A stretch of DNA of 64,000 bases from UASB124 sp964446935 (GTDB lineage: Bacteria; Babelota; Babeliae; Babelales; RVW-14): positions 4,615-68,614 of the forward strand of contig CAYUQI010000005.1 of NCBI GenBank assembly GCA_964446935.1, read 5' to 3'. This document shows, in pieces, positions 43,520 through 52,104 of the stretch. Position 1 is the stretch's first letter; every line of letters starts with the position of its first letter. The position numbers and the translations under genes were made by a program. The notes beneath the pieces were generated by a model that searched no databases, was not told the DNA's origin, and saw nothing but the letters and a program-made list of their open reading frames with translations.

Positions 43520-44416
43520 ATGGTTATGAGTAATAAAATAAAAATAGTTTTGAGTACTATTGTTTTTTTCATGGTGAGTGGGATTCCTTTTTTGCGTGGG
43601 CAGCAAGATAAGAGAATATTTGATGAGGGCTCTCCTGAAAAACAGTTACTCATAAAGACTGATGGCACTACATCTTTTTATAATCGTGTACATGCTTGTT
43701 TTAATAATACGTCGCAATTGCCTTCGAATGTGTTGGATACGTCTATTAAGGTGATTCTGAATGATGCTTTATGGCAAACACTTGCAGCTAATTGTACCAA
43801 TAAACGTATCTCTGCTTTCAAAGTAAATTTACCCCCACTGCCAACCGGATTTGTTGATCAACCATCACAAAATAGCAAGATACCGGTAACAGGAGACTAC
43901 AAAAAGATAGTGCTTTATTATATTACCGCTGCCTATATGTTGGTTGCCAAAAATCTTTCGCATACTCATCAAACATGGAAGACGTTTTTCTCCCAGACTC
44001 AAAATTGTACAGCCTATGTAAATGTATTACGTGGGGCGGTGCAGGCAGTTGCATATTGGCAGAATGTTTTTGACGATGGATACTGGGTGCAGGTTGCTCA
44101 GAGTCTTGCAAATGTTTGTAGCCAGGCTAAACCACTCCCTGCTGATGCAATTATTGATGGGGACTTTGATACTTTGTATGTTCACGAACTTAACAAAACG
44201 GTCAACCAATTGAAGTTTTGGGCTAAGGTTAGTGTGGCAACATTATTTATAGTTCATGGACTGACTGCATTAGCTGAACATTGTGTTCCTCATTATCATA
44301 GTAATTTATCATCGAATCTTTCGGCGGCATTTGTTGCCGATGTTACAGTAGCGTTAATGATTGCTGGTACTGCAAAAACAGTAAGTTTTATTACAAGAAA
44401 ATTGTTTGGTCGTTAA
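43520..44416 (+). CDS. Secreted protein of unknown family, island gene 3
   Basis: 298 residues, SD GGAGG, signal peptide (KIVLSTIVFFMVSGIPFL, cleavage near RGQ). Mature body is helical with scattered Cys. The C-terminal ~80 residues hold two hydrophobic segments (LKFWAKVSVATLFIVHGLTA and FVADVTVALMIAGTAKTVSF) and end KLFGR. It lies 10 bp after the preceding gene, so it is clearly co-transcribed. Like its neighbours it combines a signal peptide, a helical domain and C-terminal membrane helices. Confidence 0.68.
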   Translation: MVMSNKIKIVLSTIVFFMVSGIPFLRGQQDKRIFDEGSPEKQLLIKTDGTTSFYNRVHACFNNTSQLPSNVLDTSIKVILNDALWQTLAANCTNKRISAFKVNLPPLPTGFVDQPSQNSKIPVTGDYKKIVLYYITAAYMLVAKNLSHTHQTWKTFFSQTQNCTAYVNVLRGAVQAVAYWQNVFDDGYWVQVAQSLANVCSQAKPLPADAIIDGDFDTLYVHELNKTVNQLKFWAKVSVATLFIVHGLTALAEHCVPHYHSNLSSNLSAAFVADVTVALMIAGTAKTVSFITRKLFGR

Positions 44417-44455
44417 TTAGTTAAAACCCATATTTTTTTATTAGGGAGGTTTCTC

Positions 44456-45331
44456 ATGAAAAAACCAATATTTCGTAGGATTTTGTTTTCGTTATTTGTC
44501 GTTTGTTGTTCATTGGAATTAGGAGCAATGCAAGCGCCTGCTATGCCTGAAGTTGATGATACAGCTATTCAAGCTCCAACTTCTTTAGATGGTGTTAAAA
44601 ACACCGTTCTTGGGCACGTTGTAAATCTTTCGTTTGATAAGGTTTTTGATAGTACAGACGCCTCAAAATTGTCTACTGATACAACGAAGGTTTTGGACGC
44701 TGTTAATGCATCAAAAACAGATGTTAGTGAAGATGTTTACAATGCTTATATTGAATTGTTTTGGTCAAAAGTAGGATTGGCACTTGTTGTACAATTTGTT
44801 AAAGCATTTACGTTTGATGATGTTGCTACGTGTTCAAAGCAGGCAATTGAAAACATTGTTACAACAAAGTTTACGCAGCTTAAGGGGCGCCTTGATAATC
44901 AATTAGTAACCAGTGCTGCTATTAATAATGATAAAATGAATATTACTGTTCAAGGTATTACCTATCAGTTGGAGATTTGCGATACTATTGGGAAAATAGC
45001 TGCTGTATTGACGACTGCTACGACCTTTGTTAAAGCGGTTAAAACTGCTCTTACACAATGGGGCTCTGCCTTGATTGATGCTAAAGTTATTAAGTTTAAT
45101 TCTCAGACATATACGCTCAAAGAATATACTCAAAGTATTCAAGAGCTTTGCAAAAAGCTTGTTCAGGAAGATTATATTAAATTGGTCAGAAGCGTTGCAC
45201 AAAGATTTGCAGGCAAGGGACGAGATTTTGCTCGTGATCAACATACTCAGCAAGTAAATAGTCATATTTCAACACAGTTGCAAAATAATTTGTATCAAGC
45301 AATGGATGATGCTCGAGATACTGATCTGTAA
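44456..45331 (+). CDS. Secreted protein of unknown family, island gene 4
   Basis: 291 residues, strong SD (GGGAGGTTTCTC), signal peptide RRILFSLFVVCCSLELGAM. The mature chain is helical, rich in Thr/Val/Asp, with three cysteines and no obvious membrane helix except a weak one near IELFWSKVGLALVVQFVKA. No domain is recognised. It is followed 20 bp later by a perfect 11-bp stem (45353-45380) before the next gene. Confidence 0.66.
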   Translation: MKKPIFRRILFSLFVVCCSLELGAMQAPAMPEVDDTAIQAPTSLDGVKNTVLGHVVNLSFDKVFDSTDASKLSTDTTKVLDAVNASKTDVSEDVYNAYIELFWSKVGLALVVQFVKAFTFDDVATCSKQAIENIVTTKFTQLKGRLDNQLVTSAAINNDKMNITVQGITYQLEICDTIGKIAAVLTTATTFVKAVKTALTQWGSALIDAKVIKFNSQTYTLKEYTQSIQELCKKLVQEDYIKLVRSVAQRFAGKGRDFARDQHTQQVNSHISTQLQNNLYQAMDDARDTDL

Positions 45332-45352
45332 TTTTAAATAGTTATAAGGAAT

Positions 45353-45380
45353 AGGGGGAAGCTTTTTTTAGCTTCCTCCT
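45353..45380 (+). other. Intergenic RNA stem-loop (11 bp) between island genes 4 and 5
   Basis: Arms AGGGGGAAGCT and AGCTTCCTCCT with a TTTTTT loop. One pair is G-U in plus-strand RNA but would be a C-A mismatch in the minus strand, so the structure belongs to plus-strand RNA. There is no T-tract after it, so it is more likely an mRNA processing or stability element, or a weak terminator, than a classic terminator. The next ATG is 20 bp on. Confidence 0.5.
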
Positions 45381-45399
45381 ATCTACATAAAGAAGAACA

Positions 45400-46119
45400 A
45401 TGAAGTTACGTTGGATTTTAAATTTTTTTTCTCAGAAATATGGCCTTATAGCTGGAATTGTGCTTGTAATAGCGAGCCTCTTTGGTTTTGTCTATTACAT
45501 AACATACGATAGTTCTAATCAACATTGTTTGCCTGCGTTCACTTTGCAAAATACATCAGATACTATTCAAAAAAATATTCCTTCTTGTGCGTGTAGTGAG
45601 CATGTGAAGCAAGAAAAATTGGCTACCCCTAAGCCATCACGTATCGACAAAAAATCTCAAAGCAATGATTCAGTAAATCAGGATGCTCAATCAAACGCCG
45701 AGAAGTCCGAGGTGCATGATAAAGAGCAGAATGATTCTGAAATACCGGAACCGACTGTTGATGATGAATTGCTTGATCAACTGGCTGCTGAGCAATTAAT
45801 GCGTGATTTAGCGCAGGACAATGAAAAGAACGATCATCAACAATCAGAAAAATCCAATGATAAACCGGTTGTCAATTCCAAGCAATCGAAAGAATCACAA
45901 CAATCATCAGATAAGCATAAAAACGCATCAGGCGATGATTCATCTGTCGGATATGGTGGTAACCAATCAGATGCACAGTTACGTAATGAATTGGATCAAA
46001 GCACAGCATTTGCAAAACAACGCTTTATAAGCGAACAAGCACGTCAAGCGCTTGAGGAAAGCAAGGCTGAAGTTACGAGAAAAATTAAAGAGCAGATTAT
46101 CGGTTCGCTTGGAGGATAA
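45400..46119 (+). CDS. Membrane-anchored low-complexity protein, island gene 5
   Basis: 239 residues. One N-terminal helix (YGLIAGIVLVIASLFGFVYY) is preceded by a basic stretch (KLRWILNFFSQK), which predicts a cytoplasmic N-terminus and an exported body. The body is hydrophilic and disordered (Ser/Asn/Gln/Asp/Lys rich, e.g. KSQSNDSVNQDAQSNAEKS), with a CAC pair after the helix and a C-terminal helix (ARQALEESKAEVTRKIKEQI). There is no known domain. It ends 6 bp before the convergent gene at 46126. It could span the periplasm as a tether, but that is a guess. Confidence 0.62.
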   Translation: MKLRWILNFFSQKYGLIAGIVLVIASLFGFVYYITYDSSNQHCLPAFTLQNTSDTIQKNIPSCACSEHVKQEKLATPKPSRIDKKSQSNDSVNQDAQSNAEKSEVHDKEQNDSEIPEPTVDDELLDQLAAEQLMRDLAQDNEKNDHQQSEKSNDKPVVNSKQSKESQQSSDKHKNASGDDSSVGYGGNQSDAQLRNELDQSTAFAKQRFISEQARQALEESKAEVTRKIKEQIIGSLGG

Positions 46120-46125
46120 TAAACA

Positions 46126-47211
46126 CTATTTCTCAATTGAAGGTTTTGTTTCTTTTTCCTCTTGCCCGATAAGTTCTTCATGAAAAATAATTACTTCATT
46201 ACCAAATCGTATGTGCCAATCGTTAGGATATTGTTTCTTAATTTCTTCTGCAAAATTCTTCATTATTTCGCGCCATAAGGGCGTTCCATGCTTTGATTGG
46301 GCATACGTTTCTGCTGTCGAAACAATGTCTTTAATACCCAATGCTTTTGCTGTTGCTTTGTGTGTTGCTATATCCTGTTTGCTTAAAGCACTTTCAGGAG
46401 AAAGCAGGAGCGCCTGATATTCTCCCATAACAGATACTGGAATGGTTTCTCTGCGGTATTTTTTTAAGGATATATCAGCACTGAGGCTATCTATGCATTC
46501 ATCTAAACTTTCTTGCAGCTCGATACTCGTTGGCATAGCAATGGTATGTTTAACCCGTATTTTTTCTGTTATTTCAGCTAATTTATTTTGAATTTTTTGC
46601 TTGATGAGGCTGATCATATGTAAAAAAGCATCTTTTCCGCGCAGCCCAAATTCTTCAAATTTAATAAACATAAGTGGTTTGCCATCGATAATACCAATTT
46701 TACCAAAAAGAATGTGGTGTTTATTTTCTACAGGAAGCGGTTGATCCTTTCTTGGATCAATCCCATAGTGCACAAATTCACAATCTGTTTTTTTAACAAG
46801 AAGGCCTTTTTTCTTTGCTCTGCCCATGTAGAGATAGTAATTATTAAAATGTGTTGATCGACGAGGGTAGGCCTTTTTGAGAGTGATCCAAATTTCTTTA
46901 CACATATCGCCATCAAATAGTTTTCTTACATATTCGACCATGAAGTTCCACAAAGTCCAGTCTTTATCTTCAAGAACAATGGTACCTGACGAAAAATCAT
47001 ATCCACCGTTTTTATCAGGAACATAGGAGTATAAGAAGTGTAAGGTGGCGATAATGGCCTCTAAGTCATCAATGGCTGTAGCCTGGGTTTTGGGATGTTT
47101 ATTATACAGTGATTGGAGAAACGTTTTTCCTTTGTTTATGAAGGCTTCGTCGGCTGCGGCATAAACGGTGAAGTATGATGCGAGTAATACTAATGAGAGA
47201 ATTTTTTTCAT
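46126..47211 (-). CDS. Secreted protein of unknown family
   Basis: 361 residues with a signal peptide (KKILSLVLLASYFTVYAAA). The mature part looks like a soluble mixed alpha/beta protein, unlike the helical island proteins: DKDWTLWNFMVEYVRKLF, HFNNYYLYMGRAKKKGLL, HILFGKIGIIDGKPLMFIKFEEFGLRG in two parts, then a long helical C-terminal half. The GKIGIIDGKPLMFIKFE strands resemble a host-interaction or enzyme domain I cannot name. It is convergent with the island and its own transcript runs opposite. SD AAGGAG fits at 47218-47223. Confidence 0.66.
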   Translation of the reverse strand: MKKILSLVLLASYFTVYAAADEAFINKGKTFLQSLYNKHPKTQATAIDDLEAIIATLHFLYSYVPDKNGGYDFSSGTIVLEDKDWTLWNFMVEYVRKLFDGDMCKEIWITLKKAYPRRSTHFNNYYLYMGRAKKKGLLVKKTDCEFVHYGIDPRKDQPLPVENKHHILFGKIGIIDGKPLMFIKFEEFGLRGKDAFLHMISLIKQKIQNKLAEITEKIRVKHTIAMPTSIELQESLDECIDSLSADISLKKYRRETIPVSVMGEYQALLLSPESALSKQDIATHKATAKALGIKDIVSTAETYAQSKHGTPLWREIMKNFAEEIKKQYPNDWHIRFGNEVIIFHEELIGQEEKETKPSIEK

Positions 47212-47290
47212 GGAAGGCTCCTTGCCACGAATGGATTTAAAAAATCTCTTGCAAATATCTCAAAAACTTAATAACTCAGTTTAGAGTTTA

Positions 47291-50200
47291 TTACAACACA
47301 ATTTGTGTACTGATACCAGTATTGGCAAGATTTTTAAAAATTCCTTGTTCAAAACCAACTTTAGTTGAAGAATACAGTGTAAATGGTTGGTTCTGTTCTT
47401 TGAAAATAATTTGGAGAGGCAAAGCCCCTTTGGGAAGTGATTCTTTGACACTTTTGAGTTGTTCTTCGGTAAATTCTTCTGGCATTGTGATCATGACTGC
47501 TTTAAAGAGCGTTGGATCATTGAGTGCCGTTTCTGCTGGAATTAAGTCATTGGCTTTAATTTTGCATGTTGTTTGAGCTGTGATATCAAGCGTACCCTTA
47601 ATGATAAAAACGTTGTATTGACTCAAAAGCGTTTCTACTTTTGCAAACAACGTTGGAAAAACAATGACTTCTGCGCTTCCTGACAAATCTTCGCATTGTA
47701 CAAAGGCCATACGGTCACCCTTTTTAGTGGTGATCGTTTTGTAGGTTTGCACTAGTCCGCAGCAGGTAATAAATGGTTCCTTAAGTGAGTTGACTTGTTT
47801 GACCATATCACGTGCTTGTGCAAGCGGTGTAAGGGCAACAAGAGAAAGCGCTGGGAATGTTTTGAGTGGGTGTGAACTCAGATAAAATCCTGCAACCTCG
47901 CGTTCTTTTTCTAATTTTTCTTTATCAGGCCACTCAGGGAGAGGCTGGAAAAGATAACCATCTTGATCATTCGACTGCTCATTCGATTCTTTCTTGGGTT
48001 CCTGCAGGACGGCAAACAGTCCCATTTGGCCTGTCTTTGCAGCCTCTTTTTCTTCGTGGGCACGTTCAATAATGGTATCGAGCTCTGCGGATTTTTGTGC
48101 TCGATTACCTGGTAGGCAGTCAAGCGCTCCTGCATAAATTAAGCTTTCAAGAACGCGTTTGTTGGCAACGCGCAAATCGACGCGTTTGCATAGTTCCAAA
48201 AGAGAGGTAAATGGTTTTTTGCCACGTTCCTCCAGCATGCTTTGCAATGCCGCAAGCCCAACATTTTTAATGCCTTTCAAGCCAAAAACAATTCCATCTT
48301 TTGTTGCCGTAAATTCAATGTTTGAAGCATTAATATTTGGTGGTATGGTGACTAACCCCATATCATGGATTTCTTGCAAATACTTGGTCATATTGTCGGG
48401 GCTATCAGTTTCAAATGTTACCACTGCTGCCATAAACTCGTGAGGATAATTCGCCTTGAGATAAGCGGTGTGATAGGCAATCAAAGCATAGGCTGCAGAG
48501 TGCGATTTGTTAAAGCCATAACCAGCAAAGTAGGCCATCAATTCAAACAGTTCAGCTGCCTTGCTCTCATCAAAACCTTTTTCCTTGGCGCCTTTAACAA
48601 AAAGAGCTTTTTGCTCGGCCATGACGTCTGCTTTTTTCTTTCCCATGGCGCGGCGTAAAATATCGGCGCCGCCAAGCGTGTATCCACCAATAGCAGATGC
48701 AATTTTCATGACCTGCTCTTGGTACACAATAACGCCATATGTTTCGGCTAAGATAGGTTCAAGCTCCGGAAACATATACGTTGTTTGCTTGCGGCCATGG
48801 CGGCGGTCGATGTAATCATCAACCATGCCTGAACCAAGTGGTCCTGGACGATATAAAGCGTTGACGGCAATTAAATCTTCAAATTTATCTGGTTGCAGTT
48901 TGCGCAACACTTCGCCAATGCCTTCAGATTCAAATTGAAACACTCCTTTGGTTTGTCCTTTACGAATGAGCTCAAATGTTTTGGTATCATCAAGCGAGAG
49001 TTTATCAAGATTGAGCGCAATACCATGGTTCCTGTGGATGGCTTTCAGTGCTCGATCAATAACGGTAAGGTTCTGAAGGCCCAAAAAGTCCATTTTGAGA
49101 AAGCCGACCGCCTCGAGTTCTGTCATTGCATATTGTGCAACAAGATCAGAGCTTTTGCTTGGGACAAACAGTGGTAGGCATTCAGAAAGTGTTTCTGGCG
49201 AAATAACAACACCTGCCGCATGTTTTGATGCATGTCGTGTGAGTCCTTCAAGCTTAAAACAGACATCAAATAGGTGTTTTACTTTGGGATTGCTATCAAT
49301 GAGTTGCTTGAGTCGTGGTTCTTGCGTAATAGCGTCATCGAGGGTGATTTTGAGTTGTTCAGGAATTAAATCTGTGATTGCATTGGCGTCTTGGAAAGGA
49401 AAGCCAAGGACGCGGGCCACATCTTTGATGACTCCTTTTGCCATCATGGTACCAAACGTAATGATTTGGCATACGCAATCATGGCCGTATTTATCTTTAA
49501 CGTAATTAATAACTTCTTCGCGACGTTCAATACAAAAATCAATATCGATATCGGGCATCGACACGCGTTCTGGGTTTAAGAAACGCTCAAACAGGAGATT
49601 ATATTTAATGGGATCAATATTGGTAATTTGTAGTGACCAGGCAACAAGTGATCCTGCGGCCGATCCACGACCTGCGCCAACCGGAATATTTTGCAGCTTA
49701 GCCCATTGGATAAAATCGCTAACGACCAAAAAGTATCCAACAAACCCCATTTTGATAATGAGTTCAATCTCAATTCTTAGTCGTTCATCATACACAGCGT
49801 GTTGATCGTGAGGAATTAAGTCGTGATCTTTCAGTCGAGTCAGCCCATCATGACACAATTTTTCAAAATAAGTTGTTTGAGTAAAGGGTTCAGGGATTGG
49901 AAATGCAGGGAAATGAAGTTTGCCGAATTCAAAGGCGAAATCGCATTGTTCTGCGACAAGCTCTGTATTCCAGATAGCGTCGTGATTATCAGGGAAGGCA
50001 TTGAGCATTTCTTGTGTAGTACGAACATATGGATAGCAATCGCCAAACGAAAAACGGTCTGGATTCGATAACTGATCTTTTGTTTGGATGGAAAGCATAA
50101 TTTCATGTGCATCACGATCTTCTTTTTTTAAATAATGTGCATCAGTTGTGGCTATGCATTTAACGCCCCATTCTTTGGCATAAGGAATGAGGACTTTGTT

Positions 50201-50752
50201 GGTTTCTATTTGTCGGTCGAATTCTGCTGGTTGTAATTCAAAAAAGAAACGATCCGGGCCAAAATGATGTAAAAAGAAGTCGGTGCGCTTTTTTGCTTCA
50301 TCAATATTGCCTTCGCGCAAAAGGGTTGGAATGTGACCGCCACAACAAGCTGTTGTGACGATAAGCCCCTCGTGATGTTTTTCCAACATTGCGTAGTCAA
50401 TGCGTGGTTTGAAATAAAACCCTTGTTGGTATGACATGGCAATGAGTCGGCATAGATTTTTATATCCTTCTTTGTTCTGAACAATAACAAGGAGGTGGTT
50501 GTATTTATCCTCAGAATCTTTAATGGCAATATCAGGAGTAAAATACATTTCTATGCCCAAGATTGGCTTGATACCTGCTTTTTTAGCTTGTTGGAAAAAT
50601 TTAACAGCACCAAAAATATTGCCGTGATCAGAGATTGCGGCCGCTGTCCATTGCTGTTCCTTGGCAAAAGCTAAATAGTCTGGAATGCGAATGGCGCCGT
50701 CCAGAAGTGAAAATTCGGTGTGTATATGAAGGGGGGTAAATTTTTGTTCCAT
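47291..50752 (-). CDS. dnaE: DNA polymerase III alpha subunit
   Basis: 1153 residues, the usual DnaE length. N-terminal PHP domain: LHIHTEFSLLDGAIRI and GHIPTLLREG. Polymerase core: GAGRGSAAGSLVAW, then PDIDIDFCIERREEV with two catalytic Asp and VGFLKMDFLGLQNL with the third; AMGKKKADVM and YFAGYGFNKSHSAAYAL follow. The C-terminal OB fold reads GLVQTYKTITTKKGDRMAF. It replicates the chromosome with DnaX, also in this window. No polA or polC-type gene is seen nearby. The start codon forms the end of a 15-bp hairpin (50752-50799). Confidence 0.96.
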   Translation of the reverse strand: MEQKFTPLHIHTEFSLLDGAIRIPDYLAFAKEQQWTAAAISDHGNIFGAVKFFQQAKKAGIKPILGIEMYFTPDIAIKDSEDKYNHLLVIVQNKEGYKNLCRLIAMSYQQGFYFKPRIDYAMLEKHHEGLIVTTACCGGHIPTLLREGNIDEAKKRTDFFLHHFGPDRFFFELQPAEFDRQIETNKVLIPYAKEWGVKCIATTDAHYLKKEDRDAHEIMLSIQTKDQLSNPDRFSFGDCYPYVRTTQEMLNAFPDNHDAIWNTELVAEQCDFAFEFGKLHFPAFPIPEPFTQTTYFEKLCHDGLTRLKDHDLIPHDQHAVYDERLRIEIELIIKMGFVGYFLVVSDFIQWAKLQNIPVGAGRGSAAGSLVAWSLQITNIDPIKYNLLFERFLNPERVSMPDIDIDFCIERREEVINYVKDKYGHDCVCQIITFGTMMAKGVIKDVARVLGFPFQDANAITDLIPEQLKITLDDAITQEPRLKQLIDSNPKVKHLFDVCFKLEGLTRHASKHAAGVVISPETLSECLPLFVPSKSSDLVAQYAMTELEAVGFLKMDFLGLQNLTVIDRALKAIHRNHGIALNLDKLSLDDTKTFELIRKGQTKGVFQFESEGIGEVLRKLQPDKFEDLIAVNALYRPGPLGSGMVDDYIDRRHGRKQTTYMFPELEPILAETYGVIVYQEQVMKIASAIGGYTLGGADILRRAMGKKKADVMAEQKALFVKGAKEKGFDESKAAELFELMAYFAGYGFNKSHSAAYALIAYHTAYLKANYPHEFMAAVVTFETDSPDNMTKYLQEIHDMGLVTIPPNINASNIEFTATKDGIVFGLKGIKNVGLAALQSMLEERGKKPFTSLLELCKRVDLRVANKRVLESLIYAGALDCLPGNRAQKSAELDTIIERAHEEKEAAKTGQMGLFAVLQEPKKESNEQSNDQDGYLFQPLPEWPDKEKLEKEREVAGFYLSSHPLKTFPALSLVALTPLAQARDMVKQVNSLKEPFITCCGLVQTYKTITTKKGDRMAFVQCEDLSGSAEVIVFPTLFAKVETLLSQYNVFIIKGTLDITAQTTCKIKANDLIPAETALNDPTLFKAVMITMPEEFTEEQLKSVKESLPKGALPLQIIFKEQNQPFTLYSSTKVGFEQGIFKNLANTGISTQIVL

Positions 50753-50799
50753 GTGATTACACCGTGGTTTTTGTTTTTATTTATCACAGTGTAATCACA
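50752..50799 (-). promoter_or_regulatory. 15-bp hairpin occluding the dnaE start codon
   Basis: In dnaE mRNA sense, TGTGATTACACTGTG (50799-50785) pairs with CACGGTGTAATCACA (50766-50752), with an 18-nt A-rich loop. The A of the ATG is the last base of the 3' arm. The only imperfect position is a G-U in this strand, which would be a C-A mismatch in the other, so the structure fits dnaE RNA. There is no T-tract on either side, so it is not a terminator. It would hide the ribosome-binding region. Confidence 0.6.
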
Positions 50800-50926
50800 A
50801 ATATGAGAAAAGTTGAGGAATATGTTTTGTTAGCGTTTTTTTAGTTTATTGAATATCAGTAAAGACTTCTTGTAACTTTAAAATAATGGGTCACCTGATT
50901 CAATCGAAGATAGTAGGGGGAGCGTT

Positions 50927-51454
50927 ATGAATAAATCATTGGTTGTCGTATCGTTTGAGTTGTTTTTGTTGGTAGCGCCAGCATTCTTATTGGGAGCACT
51001 TAAACATCCTGAAAAAAAACGTGATGATGGGGCAGTAGGCTTTGATTATCAAGACAAAGATCACTCTAAGGACTTGACGGTGATCGGTGTAAAAGGGAAA
51101 GCACTTGCAAGCCTACGATATACCATTATCGTGGATCCAAATCCATTAGCTCAGCCAGAGGTTGAGCTAAGCAATAACTATCCTTCTGATACGTATTTTT
51201 CCCACCTCAAAGATGAAAAGCTTGTACAAATACAACTTGGGGCTGGTAGAAAAAAAGCTACTTTTTTTCTGGATAAAAAATATCGGGAATATAAAGGTTT
51301 TAAATTTGATGCAGCATTAAAAAAAGATGAAAAGACCTTAACGATTAAAGTATACACCAAAAGGAATGGGGGAGAGGAAAATAAGGGGTGGAAGCTTATA
51401 AAAAAAATAAAAGCAGATAAAGATCTTTTGATTGTTTTTGAATTTGAAAAATAA
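50927..51454 (+). CDS. Small secreted protein of unknown family
   Basis: 175 residues, strong SD (AGGGGGAGCGTT). The N-terminal hydrophobic segment (LVVVSFELFLLVAPAFLLGAL) is a signal or anchor. The rest is a basic, beta-rich domain: DYQDKDHSKDLTVIGVKG, SLRYTIIVDPNPLAQPEVEL, KLVQIQLGAGRKKATFFLDK, and LTIKVYTKRNGGEENKGWKL. I see no catalytic motif or known family. It is divergent from dnaE and convergent with frr, sharing the bidirectional terminator at 51453-51494. Confidence 0.62.
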   Translation: MNKSLVVVSFELFLLVAPAFLLGALKHPEKKRDDGAVGFDYQDKDHSKDLTVIGVKGKALASLRYTIIVDPNPLAQPEVELSNNYPSDTYFSHLKDEKLVQIQLGAGRKKATFFLDKKYREYKGFKFDAALKKDEKTLTIKVYTKRNGGEENKGWKLIKKIKADKDLLIVFEFEK

Positions 51455-51494
51455 AAAAGAGCGCGGTTGACTGCAATCGACCGCGCTCTTTTTT
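51453..51494. terminator. Bidirectional intrinsic terminator
   Basis: AAAAAAGAGCGCGGT, 12-nt loop, ACCGCGCTCTTTTTT. The GC-rich stem is flanked by A on one side and T on the other, so it can end both the gene at 50927 (plus) and frr (minus). It is the clearest terminator in the window. Confidence 0.9.
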
Positions 51495-51504
51495 ATTTTA
51501 CGTC

Positions 51505-52089
51505 TTAAATATGGCTAATTTCTGCTTCTTTTTTCTTGTGTAACTGATCAACTTTTTCAATGAATTGATCGGTTGTTTTTTGCAATACTTCTACCAAGCG
51601 TTTGGCGAAGTCTTCAGAAATAATCTTTTTCTTTTCAGCATCTCGTAATTCGTTATGAAAATCTTTGCGTACATTGCGCATAGATACTTTGCATTCTTCT
51701 GTTTTTTTGCCAAGGAGCTTGATGAGTTCATCGCGTCGCGATGTACTCATTTGTGGAAGTTGAATGCGTATGAACGTGCCATCATTAATTGGGGAGGCTC
51801 CCAAATCAGATGACTGAACAGCCTTTTCAATTTCACCGATAATTGTTTTATCCCATGGTTGTATAGTTAATAACCGTGGCTCTGGGGCTCCCAATGTTGC
51901 GAGTTCTTTGAGCGTCATCAGTTGGCCGTAAACATCAACTTTAATGTTTTCAAGCAGTGTTATAGAAGCTCGTCCCGTACGGATGGAAGCGAGTTCTTTT
52001 TCATAATGTTTTAATGGTTTGTCCATGTATTCTTTGAGCGGTGTTTCAAAACTTTTTGAATCACCTTCTCTAAATGCTATTTCAATCAT
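51505..52089 (-). CDS. frr: Ribosome recycling factor
   Basis: A 194-residue RRF: LASIRTGRASITLLENIKVDVYG in two parts, LKELATLGAPEPRLLTIQPW, and the C-terminal SMRNVRKDFHNELRDAEKK with ISEDFAKRLVEVLQK. RRF splits post-termination ribosomes with EF-G. It is last gene of the tsf-pyrH-frr operon (16 bp after pyrH) and ends at the bidirectional terminator. The N-terminus is about 10 residues longer than usual (MIEIAFREGDSKSFE). Confidence 0.95.
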   Translation of the reverse strand: MIEIAFREGDSKSFETPLKEYMDKPLKHYEKELASIRTGRASITLLENIKVDVYGQLMTLKELATLGAPEPRLLTIQPWDKTIIGEIEKAVQSSDLGASPINDGTFIRIQLPQMSTSRRDELIKLLGKKTEECKVSMRNVRKDFHNELRDAEKKKIISEDFAKRLVEVLQKTTDQFIEKVDQLHKKKEAEISHI

Positions 52090-52104
52090 GCCTTATCCCT
52101 TTGG

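Noticed and set aside
49095..49505. 136-residue plus-strand frame
   Set aside because: Antisense shadow inside dnaE, which is full length and continuous.
50752..50799. Reading the dnaE dyad as a transcription terminator
   Set aside because: No T-tract on either strand and no gene upstream on the minus strand that would need termination there.
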